A stretch of 64,000 bases of DNA from Psilocybe azurescens (lineage: Eukaryota > Basidiomycota > Agaricomycetes > Agaricales > Agrocybaceae). Location: contig JAJIRX010000783.1 in the NCBI GenBank assembly GCA_023853785.1, forward strand, positions 62,001-126,000, written 5' to 3'. The position numbers were made by a program, and so were the translations under genes. Under the pieces are notes generated by a model. That model saw nothing but the letters and a program-made list of their open reading frames with translations, did not search any database and was not told where the DNA came from. This document shows, piece after piece, positions 40,190 through 51,819 of this stretch. Numbering within the stretch: position 1 is the stretch's first letter; each line of letters starts with the position of its first letter.

Positions 40190-41053
40190 TTAAATTTCGG
40201 ACCCATGAGAATATTTAAGTGTGTACTGGTAGTCATTCTGTCTCCTCGAGATGTTGGGGAATGTGTAACCTAACTCAATGTCCTCCTCTGATATATTGCG
40301 ATGAACGGCAAGAGTGGTGTCCAGTACTGGCCGTGTGTACCAAGGACTGTAGTCCTCGGGTGATTCTCTGTTTGATCCATTCAAGTCGGACAATGTAACT
40401 TGTAAGGATGGGAAGATTTGATTCCCCGCGGCAGGCAGATTCGGCGAGAAAACAGGTACGGCACTTCCGTCAGCGCCATGTAACTTAGCATCAGGGAGAG
40501 ATGCACCGTCTGCATATTTCTCAGGACGAGCAGACATTGGGTAAGGATGCACTCTTGAAGGGTGTGCGTCTACATTATCCGAGCGCACATTCATTCGCTG
40601 TGTTTGTGCACTCAGAGCTTCTTGTGAGACTCCTGACGTAGTAGTAGCCGCTCCTGCCTTCTTCGTAATACCAGTCGGGTCAAATGTGTACTCCGGATAG
40701 CGTATGATGTGCTCAATAGCCAACAATCGAGAAAGGTCGTAAAAGTAATTGACAATTTCGGGATCTTCAATTTTCCACTGACCGGCGATTATAGTAGAAG
40801 CATTATTGCTTTGATTCTGATCGTTACTCTGTTTTCGACCTACAAACTGAATCTGTGGCACTTTCCATGATCTATATAAAATAAAAGCATTAGAAGGGCG
40901 CTTAATCTTTTCTCCCTTCATGAGGGGAGGTAAATTTGGAAGGGTTGGAAGAGGGTAATCCGGGACTAGTGCCGAGAGTCTTCTTCGATCGGCAGAAAGT
41001 TTGTTCTGGTACGCAAGATGTTGAGCAGTAGTTACAGAATTTTGAAAGGGCAT
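40190..41053 (-). CDS. HMG-box protein (MATA-HMG-like), single exon
   Basis: A putative DNA-bending transcription regulator. 287 residues without intron. The HMG box lies at about residues 45-120: KGEKIKRPSNAFILYRSWKV, then NNASTIIAGQWKIEDPEIVN, FYDLSRLLAIEHIIRYPEYT. The order RPSNAFILYR ... I ... W ... Y ... H ... YPEY is that of the MATA-type HMG domain of fungi. A low-complexity insert (RKQSNDQNQSNN) lies in the loop between helix 1 and helix 2. The remainder is Ser/Pro-rich without domains. It is a third, divergent relative of the HMG pair at 46469 and 57761. Target genes are unknown. Confidence 0.85.
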   Translation of the reverse strand: MPFQNSVTTAQHLAYQNKLSADRRRLSALVPDYPLPTLPNLPPLMKGEKIKRPSNAFILYRSWKVPQIQFVGRKQSNDQNQSNNASTIIAGQWKIEDPEIVNYFYDLSRLLAIEHIIRYPEYTFDPTGITKKAGAATTTSGVSQEALSAQTQRMNVRSDNVDAHPSRVHPYPMSARPEKYADGASLPDAKLHGADGSAVPVFSPNLPAAGNQIFPSLQVTLSDLNGSNRESPEDYSPWYTRPVLDTTLAVHRNISEEDIELGYTFPNISRRQNDYQYTLKYSHGSEI

Positions 41054-42060
41054 GATTTTGCGTCTAGTGAGCTGTTGGCTATAGTTGTTGATGTCGGACG
41101 ATGTTTAGATGGGGGTGAAGGGTGTGGAACAAGTGCAGAAGGACCGCCATGAATGTTCATCTTTTAAGTGGTGTCGGAATGTGGCCTCAGGCCTCAATGC
41201 GTTTCTGACGCATTGTTGGTGTGTTCCTTATATTTCCCCATCTACGCCATAGTGCATTATCACTGATTTGTGTTCTTCGGGCCACACCGTTTGTAGATCG
41301 CTTGGCATTGTTTTGGCGCTTTGGCACTAACCTTCTATGATACGCTTATGACGGAAGGCGTTTACCGTCAGTCGCTTGCGTCTCGCGTCCGCAAGAATGA
41401 TGGCCCGTTGCAAGGCCAATGTCCCGTTCTTCGACTATTCAGTATTTAATGTTGACCACTGGTCTCACGGTGGATAGTGGCCCCACTTACCCTTTTAAAT
41501 ATGCACAAATGTACTACTGATGTAGCCAAGTTGTCTCGGAAGTTAGGTCAATGCGAACAGGTTCAATGGCGTTGGATGTACTTCTTACCAACTCCGTGTA
41601 AACGTTACTGGATTATTATTATACTTGGATCCTCTTTGCTGCTGACTTGGTACAGTATATCTACAATGTTGGAACGATTGTTACTCAATCCTGTCCGAGA
41701 TGCCGCCCCGCGGATGTTACGGTCGTTTAAGATCGATTTAACGAGCTTGTAAATTTGATATATTGGAGTATATAATATTGGATTTTTGCAGCAAAAAAAA
41801 AAAAGACATAACGATAATAACAAGGGCGACACAGCGGAGTAACGAAAGGAAATGATAATAAGAATGGAAAGGGAGACGGTAGAAATTCAAAGAATATCAA
41901 AAGATAGAAAGATATAACGAGGGACCGGCCATGCCGGTAAAGGAGGGAAGAACCTACCAATATGTTAGAATTTCCACTTGAAAGTCAAGTAATATAGCAC
42001 GCTCATTGAGTGTAAGTCAGTAGGGGGAGTAGGAGGAATGACGGTCCGTACATTCAAGGT
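41054..42060. other. Intergenic, upstream of the HMG gene
   Basis: No gene recognised. A poly-A run of 13 bases is at about 41792-41804. A 91-codon plus frame (41477-41752) has one hydrophobic segment (YWIIIILGSSLLLTWY) but no homologue that I know. Confidence 0.45.
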
Positions 42061-42440
42061 AGTCTCCGTCCTGAGGTAACCTCAAACTCTGAGTGAGAAC
42101 CCTAAGTTCTTCCTCTGTCCAGGTTCGTGGGTTGGGGCTGGGAAATCATAATGCCAATTAATTTTGACTGGTTGGGTAGCTAATAAATCCAGTGACAGGG
42201 GCTCTGGGGTGCCCTCATACTCGTTCTCTCCGGGTGCATCAAATCCCATCTTACCAATGGTGGGTGTTGACGGGATAGGTTTTGGCTGTGGCTCCGGAGT
42301 GGAGGAATAAATCTGATGTTGCGCTTTAGGTACTTCTGACAGCCCTTGAGTGGAACAATAGACCTGGTGGCCCTCTTGACACTTCAAGCTATGCGTGGGT
42401 TGGTAAGCCCCATCGGCGTATTTCTGTTGATTTCTAAGGT
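42061..42440 (-). pseudogene. Exon-like relic, possibly related to the HMG genes
   Basis: A minus-strand open stretch contains KYADGAYQPTHSLKCQEGHQ, VPKAQHQIYSSTPEPQPKPI and WHYDFPAP. Immediately after, in the next frame, come RTWTEEELRVLTQSLRLPQD and GDYLECTDRH. It begins right after an acceptor-like CTTAG. The KYADGA motif also occurs in the tail of the HMG protein at 40190 (EKYADGASLP), so this may be a fragment of a sister gene; alternatively the WTEEEL part hints at a SANT/Myb-like helix. Neither is secure. Confidence 0.3.
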
Positions 42441-43494
42441 CAAGTCACAAGGATCTTGGCCCATCAATGATCAGTAGTTTGCCTCAGAAAAGGATCAACA
42501 TGCAGGCCTACATTGGCCGTTGCTTAGTTTCCTACTGAACATTCAGAAAACTTCACAAACTGGTTGGGCTGCTATGCATTATTTACTGGAGGGGTTCACG
42601 CCCCATATTTTATGTGGCACTGTTGTGCCGTCGTTGACGAACTGTGCTTACCTCTAGATGTGCCATGCATTGCTTTGACACTCTATAGCTCTTCGGCGAG
42701 TTTGCCGGAAGTCACTATTCCTAATCTATTTTGTGGCACTAAGTTTATTCCTGTTGTTTCCACCTTCTCCGGTGATTATATATTCTGGCGGATATGTGAC
42801 TTGGTGTTCAAGGATGTAGTGAGCGCTAACTTTTACACGACGTACTGCTGCCTTATCTGATGTCTATCTTTTCTGTGATCCCCTTAGGCGCCGCAGCTAT
42901 AGCACCAACATCCAAAAATGAGAAATCAGGGCTTCTGATCGCCAATTCAAAGTTGGCATCATTGCAAGGATAAGGATTATCGGATCTGTTCTCATCAAGG
43001 ACATCCTAGGGAGCTCCCATAATAAACCTCTTAAATCCGAGTTTCTTGCTGGTTCGATCTTTGACATCGCCGCCATACTCCCCGAGCTGAACACATGAAC
43101 CAATACGGATAATTCCTCATCAATACACCATGACGAGTCTGAAATTGCGGGGCCAATCAAACAAAAATAACTTCATGAAGTCTAAGAATATCTTATAAAC
43201 TACCCCACGGGCGAAGGTGCTCCAAGTCAATCGAGCAACACCCGATGATGGGGCGAATAATTCCCGTTTTTGGTCATCATGACTCCATTTCTACTTGTTT
43301 TACAGGTAATCATCTCAGTAGTGGTTACCATATTTCGATATTCTAAGATAGCGTTCCTTTTATTTCTCTGTGTTCCTTCTCGGAAACACATCGGACAGAG
43401 GAATGGCTGAAATTAGTCTGCAGACGTGAGTCTGGGCTTTATAAACGGTTACTCAGGTATACATTAAACCCATCCTCATACAACTGTTAAGGCC
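42441..43494. other. Intergenic, promoter of the first endoglucanase
   Basis: No gene is assigned. Frames at 42564-42860 (plus) and 42897-43160 (minus) are not recognised. Confidence 0.45.
43440..43445 (+). promoter_or_regulatory. TATA box of the first GH5 gene
   Basis: A TATAAA hexamer lies 50 bp before the ATG at 43495, a sensible spacing for a highly inducible cellulase gene. Confidence 0.5.
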
Positions 43495-45446
43495 ATGACT
43501 CTTCTTTCTATAGCGCTACTACTAGGCGTCAGTCTTTCTGCCAGTGCCCAGTCGCCTCTCTATGGACAATGTACGTAGTACTCCAGTCATGACATTGCTC
43601 AGAAGGTTGAAATCTCGTTTCTTAACTCAGGTGGTGGCCAGGTAAGTTCTCTCTACAGTGGTTTACATCGTGCTCAACATGATGGACTGAAAGGGCTGGA
43701 GTGGCTCCACAACTTGCGTCTCAGGATCCACCTGCACGTACTCAAACCAATGTACCTCCTCTAATATGCTTGTTATCACGAAAAATACTCACAATTTTAC
43801 AGACTATTCACAATGTCTTCCCGGATCGGCCAGTCAAAGCAGCTCCACCGTGAAGCCCACCACAGGTCCTTCTAGCACCGTATCAACCACAGCACCCTCT
43901 CCAACGTGTAGTTCAAGTCTTGTCAATCGCTCTATTGGAAAGCTTTCACTTGTTGGAGTTAACATCGCCGGATTCGATTTCGGATGTGGCACGGATGGTG
44001 TAAGTATTTTCAGTTCTACAATCCTTTTACTACTCTGATTCTGTATGCATGTCTGAAGACATGCGACGTTACTAAAGCCGTTCCTCCCCTTCAACAATAC
44101 TCTGGTTTGCTGCATTACCGAATCAAGATATCACAGGAAAACTGAATAAAAACAGGGATCGATGGACAGGGTCAAATGCAACACTTCGTTAACAACGACG
44201 GCTTCAATATTTTCCGTCTTCCCGTAGGATGGCAATTCTTGACTGGCAGCGCTAACAGCGGAACTCTCAACCAGGCGAACTTTGCCAAATATGATGCCCT
44301 TGTTCAAGCCTGCCTTGGTACAGGAGCCTCTTGCATCATCGATATCCATAATTATGCCAGATTCAACGGCCAGGTTTGCATGTTTCTCTTCTAGCATATT
44401 GACTCTCTTATTAAATAATATATTCGTAATTAGATCGTCGGACAAGGAGGCCCCTCCAACGATGTGTTTGCCTCTTTGTGGAGCAACATCGCGTCAAAAT
44501 ACGCATCCAACTCTAAAGTCATCTTTGGAATGTTCGTGGACCGTTGCGTGGTCAGCTTGTGTATTGCTAATATAGTGTTATACAGAATGAACGAACCCCA
44601 TGATGTCCCCGATATCAATGCATGGGCTACGTCCGTACAAGCTGCCGTCACTGCAATCCGAAAAGCAGGGTATGTGAAGAGATTTTATCGACGAATGATA
44701 TCTTCTAAGTTAAACAACATTGTTAGCGCAACCTCACAGAGGATCCTACTTCCCGGAAACAACTGGACCTCAGCAGAAACTTTCGTTTCAAACGGATCCG
44801 GACCTGCTCTCGCAAAAGTGGTCAACCTTGATGGAAGCACCACAAACCTGATCTTTGACGTCCACAAGTACCTCGACAGTGATAACTCAGGCACTCACGC
44901 GTATGTCACACTTTTTCAAACCGTCTCTATAACAAATGCTTACACCCTTGCTATTCGACAGTGACTGTGTTACAAACAACATCCAATCATCCTGGGCACC
45001 TCTTGCCAACTGGCTGCGCTGCAACGGGCGACAGGCCCTCAATACCGAGACTGGAGGTGGAAACACCGCTTCATGTATTCAATTCGCGTGCGAGCAGATT
45101 GCCTTCCAAGCTCAGAACTCCGATGGTTCTTCCATTTTTGTCTTGTTCGATAATGGCCTCTGACCTCTCCCTTCTAGTAATCCTGGGATATGTTGGCTGG
45201 TCTGCAGGTGCATTTGCTGCGGGTGAGTCACTGTGTGTAAATTTTTATCAAAGAGCATGAATCTAATTAGAATCCGTGATTTAGACTATACTCTCAGTAA
45301 GATTTGAGTCCGTCTTTGTTTAATTCTGGTCTAACAACTATACAGCCGAGGTCCCCACGAAGAACGGAAACGCATGGACCGACACCTCGCTTGTCCAGAG
45401 CTGTATGTCTGCAAATTCCGGGGCTCAAAGTGGACCAACCTCTTAG
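43495..45446 (+). CDS. GH5 (subfamily 5-like) endoglucanase with N-terminal CBM1, copy 1
   Basis: Secreted endo-beta-1,4-glucanase, the same layout as Trichoderma EG2/Cel5A. Signal peptide MTLLSIALLLGVSLSASAQ. CBM1 cellulose-binding module: LYGQCGGQGWSGSTTC, then TCTYSNQYYSQCLPG, spliced from several tiny exons. A Ser/Thr/Pro linker follows, then the catalytic domain: VGVNIAGFDFGC, DGFNIFRLPVGWQF, CIIDIHNYARFNGQIVGQGG, the acid/base Glu in FGMMNEPHDVPD (near 44590), LLPGNNWTSAETFVSNGSG, FDVHKYLDSDNSGTH, the nucleophile Glu in LNTETGGGNTASC (near 45050), LGYVGWSAGAF, and a conserved end TDTSLVQSC ... GPTS. All introns (over ten) join in phase and no frame break was found. A close copy follows at 48971. 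Confidence 0.92.
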
Positions 45447-45943
45447 CCTCCGGAATAGCTGTTCGTAGTAGAGTTATCAGAAGCGCAAGGTTCCGAATCG
45501 AACGCGTGTATATCTCTTATAATAAAAATTTTCAATCAAAGAGTAGGCTACAGGATGAGGGTCCGGTACTTAACGCAAGATTAACGGCGTAATGTTGTTG
45601 ATATGCTAGAACGCGGCCTTGAGAGATTTTCAACTTAGGTCTTTGACTTGGTCTGCAATCAGAGTGTTCTTCTGGCTGTTAGGTAGAACGTTAGGGAATG
45701 GATCAGCGCAGGTGGAACTAGAAGACATACTTTTAAGCAGATAAGTAGATATATGACTGTATTGGAAACTTGCCATATGAAGTCGTGTATTGTATTAGAG
45801 TACCGTGGAATATGATCGGAAGCCCATTTTTCACTTTGCTTTCACTGATCTGAATAAGTGGACTAATTCTCAAAGCATAGGTAAATTCCTGCGAGACTTC
45901 CAATGATAAAGCTTAATCGTTTAGCCACGGTCACGATTGGTGG
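45447..45943. other. 3' flank of endoglucanase copy 1
   Basis: AT-rich, no gene; includes a TATAATAAAAATT motif at about 45518-45530, a likely 3' processing signal. Confidence 0.45.
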
Positions 45944-46169
45944 ACCTAAACGCCATTGAGGCGTGAGAAGTGAGGCATGGGAATATCTAAATGCCACAGT
46001 TTGAGGCAATTTCGCGGCCAAAGGGCCTAGTATATATGAGATGCCACACCATGGTCGATGTGAATTTTGTACACAAGGGCAAGAGAAAATTGTGAATACT
46101 CGGAATTAGAGGCCTTATAATATGGGACACCGTTCACCTTGCAGGTCAAGTCTATTGGTGCTTCACATT

Positions 46170-46214
46170 CGGACGCGCCTGGAACGCGTCGGCGCGTCAG
46201 CCGCGTCGCGTCGG
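46170..46214 (+). promoter_or_regulatory. CGCGTC-rich block upstream of HMG gene 1
   Basis: A GC-rich island in AT-rich surroundings, with about six CGCG cores, including AACGCGTC and CCGCGTCGCGTCG. It ends about 255 bp before the ATG and is conserved at the same distance in the other arm. ACGCGT is the core of the MCB box bound by MBF-type cell-cycle factors; a role here is inference. Confidence 0.5.
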
Positions 46215-46296
46215 GCAAGGTTGTATCTCACAAACGTCGTCTCGAACATTGGCTGGAGTTTATTTTGAGCCATATAAATGGTACTGTCCCGTTTTG

Positions 46297-46301
46297 ATTG
46301 G
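46297..46301 (-). promoter_or_regulatory. CCAAT box (reverse) upstream of HMG gene 1
   Basis: ATTGG inside GTTTTGATTGGTGGCAC, about 168 bp before the ATG. The same element lies at the same distance in the second arm (57925-57929). Confidence 0.45.
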
Positions 46302-46468
46302 TGGCACAGAACACAGTGCCCATTGTTTTATGATTCTGGCCCACTGAGTAAATCGTGAGAACTTTGAACGAAAGAATGTCATCGAAAGGCCGCTCGTGTT
46401 CAACTTCGCGTTCACTCCCCACATTCCAACTACCCGCATCTTCAATTTCGCTCTTTTTTTTGTCAAAA

Positions 46469-47640
46469 ATGTTCGACTATTATGATGGGATTTTCCCAGT
46501 CTGTCGCCTTGTCGAGGCATACCAGCCCGTTGTGGCGGGAGGTCGCATCAAGCGACCAACCAATTCATTCTTGCTCTTTAGAACGTGGCAAACGAAGCTG
46601 CGTAAATTCAAGGAGCAGGAAGGACGATCAAGTAGCCGAGTCATCAACCAGACCCAGGTCTCTGGGGAGATGTCGGCGTTGTGGAAGAACATCCCTGAAG
46701 AAGTGAGGGCCTACTTTGATCAGTTGGCGGATGAGCTCGCAAAGGAGCACCGAAAGGTATACCCTCATTATATGTTTTGTCCACGCAAGAAGGATAAGAA
46801 GGGTGTTCGGCCACACACGGACATTACGAAACGGAAGAAAAAAGAGAAGAACAAGCGAGGGGATGTTGAGGAGGGAGGTGCTCCTAAGGTTGCTTTGTTT
46901 TTAACAATTCTGCCACAACATTTGACTAACGCGTCGATATAGAATACAGCCCTGCCTAGAGAAGAGTCCACTATACCCAGTGCCTGGCCAGTGAATATTC
47001 GGGAACAGCAAGTATCTGAGCCAACGACGTTTTCAATGCAACAGGTGCGCTTTTGAGTCTGGCGAAGCGGTTGCGTGTTTTGTGTTTGTTCATCAGATAT
47101 TTTCAAACAGCAATACGTGGGTGGTATGGCTCCCTCAGCCAGCTTTCCATACATGCTTCAACCAATCGAAGCCCCAGGTCCAGTGCTACCATCTACATCG
47201 GGCCCGCAAAACTCTCAGAACTGCAACGGCGACTTCTACCCATTTAATTTCCATCCGTGGTTACCCCAGCAAGACATAACATTCGCCCCCTTCAGTCCGG
47301 CTCTGGTGCTCCTGAGTATCAGCCATCCAGCCTCGAGGTGGACAGTAACTTTGGTCAGGGATCGTGGCCTCCATTCAATCAGCAGCAGGATCCTTCGGAC
47401 ATATATCTTTTCAATACCAATTTTGCTTTACCATCTTTCTCCCCGTCGACCTACTCGCCTTTAAAAAGCGGCGAGTCGTCGTCGTCCGAGTCTCCGGCAC
47501 TAAATACAGAACTATTTATGCCCACGGCCGAGCCTCCGCTTGTGACTGAGGCCTTTGAGGTGCCACACCGGCCACGGAGCCCTTTCCGAAGGAACATCGA
47601 AACATCGCCGGCTTTCGGTTCCATGTACTATCAGGAGTGA
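46469..47640 (+). CDS. HMG-box transcription regulator, copy 1 (MATA-HMG-like)
   Basis: Starts MFDYYDGIFPVCRLVEAYQP. The HMG box is at about residues 25-105: GRIKRPTNSFLLFRTWQTKL, then NQTQVSGEMSALWKNIPEEV, RAYFDQLADELAKEHRKVYP, HYMFCPRKK, followed by a basic stretch (TKRKKKEKNKR) that could be a nuclear localisation signal. Two introns follow (46889-46942 and 47045-47096), around the exon NTALPREESTIPSAWPVNIR ending FSMQQ. The C-terminal half is Pro/Ser-rich and ends FGSMYYQE, probably a transactivation region. At the C run 47286-47290 the frame shifts; one more C would connect QQDITFAP to LQSGSGAPEYQPSSLE. Near-identical in the box to the inverted copy at 57761. Lies between two endoglucanase genes. 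Confidence 0.85.
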
Positions 47641-48970
47641 AGAGTATATGATATTTGGAGAACATATGCGGTAGTTCTCTTCTAACGACATCTCGTACCA
47701 ATTTAAATGTTCGTGTTTATTCTATTTCTTCCTTCGGGTTTCTGATGCTTGTTGTTAAATCTTATAGAAACATTTCCTTCTCTCCGGCATTTTTTTACCC
47801 CACTCTTAAGGATTTTATTTTTATCCATGTTTTTATCATATCATACAATTGTACTTACCACCGACGTCCGGCGTTGCTTCTGTATCATTGTCCACGTTGT
47901 TTGTCTGACCATTTGACTGCTTTCCGTTACTTCCGCTTTTGTACTGTCTAGGATATGTTTCTACAGATCAAATATACCCCAAAATATTTTCTCTCAGCTT
48001 TCTCTACCCCTTTCGTATATATATTAACATACTTTTCTTTGAAATACGTTCGATTTCAACATCGTTGATCTAAAATTAACCCTGAGGCACGGATGTTCCA
48101 AGCCATCAATGATCGCTGACTGCGTAATTTTCAAAGTCCGCATGTATGTGCCATCATCCAACCTCAACCTGCAATCATTCTTCGCTTTCATTCACTCTCC
48201 GAGTCTCTCGCCTGTTTTAGCGCTTATCGTTCCGGGAAGCTCTATTCGGCTTCAGTCTCTGTGATAAACGGTGCGCGTAACTTAGGAGACACGACGAACG
48301 AGATCTATTCACCCATGGGCACCGAGAAGCAGCGCAATTCGGGATACTGAAATATCGACTATAGTCAGCATACGAAACTACTTTGAGCTCTACACCTGTT
48401 ACCAAACTCGCATAATCATTGCGAACATGGTGATACCTTGATAACTCCGCACAAACGAAGTCTGACGATCCAGGATTCGAGCACATGAGAGCCAGTGCGT
48501 ATATTAATATGCACGCCGCCGCCGGATAAATGTCGTCGTCGTGGACTTTGGGTCTACCATCTCCGTGACGCGTTCACGCTTCACATCCGCCGGACGTAAT
48601 TTCGACGGAAATAACCACCGTGCAAAGTCTAATGACATTCTAAGAATACTTTGGACTCTGGTTGCGTCAATGGCTATAGGGGGAAGGAGAGTGACAACCG
48701 ATGTTCAGGCGATAAACGCCCGTACGGGCATTTCCTAATCTCTGTGTAGCCCCGCGAGACCGAGGGCACTAACGTATCGTTATCGTCACCATGAGACCTA
48801 ACCAGGTCTCGTTACGATTTCGCGAAGTTATCACTAGTCAGTCTCGGAAACTCGTCGGTTGTGGGGGTGCATGGGGTGAAAATAGGTGTTGTGTTGGTGG
48901 CATGGGGAAGGTACTTAAATGTCCTGCTAGTTCGATTATTGAGCATCATCACCCAGGATTAAGCGTTAAG
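47641..48970. other. 3' flank of HMG copy 1 and promoter of endoglucanase copy 2
   Basis: The left part to about 48121 is still duplicated in the other arm. The right part (48122-48970) holds no recognised gene; frames at 48217-48486 and 48541-48738 have no known motif. The GH5 promoter must be here. Confidence 0.5.
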
Positions 48971-51158
48971 ATGTCTCTTCTGGCTATAGGTCTCTTGCTT
49001 GGTCTCGGCGCTGTTTCTGTTCAGGCGCAAGCCCCTTTGTACGGCCAATGTACGTGCTTTGTATGTGGTCTAACACGATAGAGTTATCTCATTTACGCTG
49101 TTTATCACGCAGGCGGTGGTACTGTAAGCACTCCCAATCTTTTCTTCTGTCGTAGTCTTACCTTCTTTCTGTGTTAAGGGCTGGGCGGGCGCAACGACTT
49201 GCGTCTCTGGGTCTTCTTGTGTAGTTTCAACCCATGTCAGTCTGCCCACCTCGTAAACGACTATTAGACTGACATATACTTACTTAGACTACTCCCAATG
49301 CTTGCCTGGCGTTGCTTCAAGCTCTTCGAGCGCAACGGCCTCGAAGCCGAGTGCCACCCCAAGCACAACGAGCAAGCCCGCTTCGACATCTGCTCCAGTG
49401 ACTTCGACGTCTGCCCCGTCTCCAACCTGCTCTGCGAGTCTCACGTCCAGGGCGACCGGGAAACTCTCGCATGTCGGCATCAACATTGCAGGCTTCGACT
49501 TCGGATGTAACTCCGATGGTGTACGTTTTTCCAGATCTGATTTATCTGTGTTATGTGGACTGACGTCGAATCGATGCTTCTTTACCTGTATAATAGGACT
49601 GCACTGCTAGCGGTGCCTGGCCGCCTCTCTTGAAGTACTACGGTACGTATCTCTTCGATTTTGAAACACTAGAAACCAAATACTTAGACGCGTCTTGATA
49701 GGCCACGATGGTGAAGGCCAGATGAACCACTTCGTCAACGACGACGGGTTCAACACCTTCCGCCTGCCTGTCGGCTGGCAATTTTTGACGAACAATGCTA
49801 TGTCTGGCACCATCAACCAGACGAACTTGGCGATCTACGACGACCTCGTTCAGGTGAGTGATTTTCGTGCTTTCCTATGTTTATAAACAACGACTAATCA
49901 TTTCATATTATTAGGCCTGCTTGGCTACGGGAGCGTCTTGTATAGTTGACGTTCACAACTACGCACGGTTCAATGGCGAGGTCAGAAACCGTGCTTCTAC
50001 CAGATTTCTGTATGGATTCTCACCTTATTTTCTGTAGATTATTGGACAAGGCGGACCGTCTAACGATATCTTCGCCGCTCTGTGGACCGGCCTCGCAACC
50101 AAATACGCGTCGACTCCCAACGTTATCTTCGGAGTGTAAGAACATTCTCAATTTACCCTGCAATCGGTCTTATTTTTAATTTCCTACTCTATAGTATGAA
50201 CGAGCCTCATGATGTCCCCGACATCAACTTGTGGGCACAATCCGTACAGGCAGCCGTTACCGCTATCCGTAAAGCTGGGTACGTTTTTGCTGAGCTCTCA
50301 TTCGCGATGGCTGTGTGACTGATATTGGTTATGCAATAGGGCGACTACTCAGCTCATCCTTCTTCCGGGAAACAACTGGACCTCAGCACAAACCTTCGTA
50401 TCGAACGGATCTGGGGATGCGCTCATGAAAGTCGTCAACCCTGATGGAACCACTACTGGGCTTATCTTCGACGTTCACAAGTATTTGGATAGCGACAACT
50501 CCGGTACAAACAGGTGCGTCGCGATAGACTCAAGGCATTATGAGTTAGTTTATCCATTCTAACTCGCGCTCACATTGTAGTGAATGTGTCACGAACAATA
50601 TCGAGGAAGCATGGGCACCCTCGCAAACTGGCTCCGCTGCAACGGACGCCAGGCATTCAACACTGAGACGGGCGGAGGAAACACCGCCTCGTGCATCCAG
50701 TATCTCTGCCAACAGATTGCGTTCCAGGCGCAGAACTCTGATGGTAAGTAAAATCTGCTTCTGTTTACCTCCTGTAATATACTTACTTGTCGCTTCTCTC
50801 CTCTCCTCTCCTCTCCCCCTATCGTACAGTCTTCCTTGGTTACGTTGGATGGGCTGCTGGTAACTTTGATCCTAGTAAGTTTTTTTCTTACTGTTCATGG
50901 CTCAATTCCGGCCTTTGAGGGGTCGGTGAGAGTGTGCATTTTGCTGACTACGCGGCTTTTCTTCTTAATTCTCGAACCTATTAGGCTACGTACTCGGTAA
51001 GTTTCGCGTTGTTAATCTTTTATGCGACTTTGTCCTGACATCTCCCTGCTAATCAGGGGGAGACGCCGACACAATCCGGCTCAACATGGACCGACACCTC
51101 GCTTGTCAAGTCATGTCTGGCACCGTCTTCTGGTTCCCAGAGCGGGCCTACTTCGTAG
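48971..51158 (+). CDS. GH5 (subfamily 5-like) endoglucanase with N-terminal CBM1, copy 2 (one apparent frameshift)
   Basis: Tandem paralogue of 43495. Signal peptide MSLLAIGLLLGLGAVSVQAQ; CBM1 YGQCGGTGWAGATTC, VSGSSCVVSTHYYSQCLPG; a longer Ser/Thr/Pro linker; then VGINIAGFDFGC, DGFNTFRLPVGWQFL, CIVDVHNYARFNGEIIGQGG, the acid/base Glu in FGVMNEPHDVPD (near 50200), LLPGNNWTSAQTFVSNGSG, FDVHKYLDSDNSGTNSECV, the nucleophile Glu in FNTETGGGNTASCIQ (near 50665), FLGYVGWAAGNFDPSYVLGE and TDTSLVKSC ... GPTS. Exon positions match copy 1. The frame is lost at the C run 50618-50620: one more C gives AWAPLANWLRCNGRQ as in copy 1. A CT-rich repeat (CTCTC repeats, 50797-50820) lies in the intron near the end. 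A MITE begins 26 bp after the stop. Confidence 0.92.
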
Positions 51159-51183
51159 AATTTAGTGGAAAGCGTACAAAATA

Positions 51184-51331
51184 CAGTCGAACTTGTCACA
51201 ACCCGTACCCCCTCCGTGAATAACCCGGCCTACAGGTTATGGGAGGTTATGGGTTATGAAAAGTCAGTGTTGGTGTTTGGGCGACTCAAACCCATGGGTT
51301 ATGAGGGTATGGGTCATGGCAGGTTCGACTG
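51184..51331. mobile_element. MITE copy 2 (same family as 16244-16419)
   Basis: A 148-bp element starting CAGTCGAACTTGTCACAACC and ending with GGGTCATGGCAGGTTCGACTG. The TA duplication is at 51182-51183 and 51332-51333. The interior again has GGGTTATG-type motifs. It sits inside what should be the 3' untranslated region of endoglucanase copy 2. Confidence 0.85.
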
Positions 51332-51819
51332 TACCGACTGTCATGTATAAAAAAGTAATGCTTTAGAATCATTTTCCTTATCGTTGTCATGACGTGTCAA
51401 TTGGTTGGGTGTCAAGGTTGCAGGGGTTCTCGTGTTGATTGGATTCTTTGATTCGCACTCTGGGTTGCTACCGATTTCATTCTTCGGGTCTTTGAACGGT
51501 ACGAGTTTAGCACTGCGAGATATTCCTCGATTTTCAGTCTTTTTACACTTTCGAGTTCGCGCCCTTCTTGACAAGTTGGTGTAGCGCGTACATCAGAGCA
51601 GTTGATGATGGTCTCAAGTCCTCCTAATGATAAGTAGTTGGAATACATTTCGCGAGCTCTTAATCGCGCCCGAGCAGAATAGTAGTCAAGACAGAGTAAA
51701 TGGACCTATAGCCCCTATCCCCTTTTTGCGTGGCCGGTATCCTGATATAGAAATTTAGATCGGCCGGTGAATTAAACTGGGACAGTCTGAGCCACGACCA
51801 ACTCTTACACCACAACGCC
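51332..51819. other. Spacer before the HAM1-like gene
   Basis: No gene recognised; it holds the promoter of the HAM1-like gene. Minus frames 51341-51648 carry no known motif. Confidence 0.45.

Larger units (their letters stand above)
45944..48121 (+). repeat. Left arm of a 2.1-kb inverted duplication
   Basis: It is homologous, in reverse complement, to 56213-58261. At the outer end both arms share ACCTAAACGCC...GGCATGGGAATATCTAAA-type sequence. They then share the CGCGTC-rich block, the CCAAT box and the HMG exon, and at the inner end GTTGATCTAAAATTAA and AGCCATCAATGATC...CGCTGACT. Similarity is very high from the promoter through the HMG box and weaker over the C-terminal part and 3' flank. 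Confidence 0.9.
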
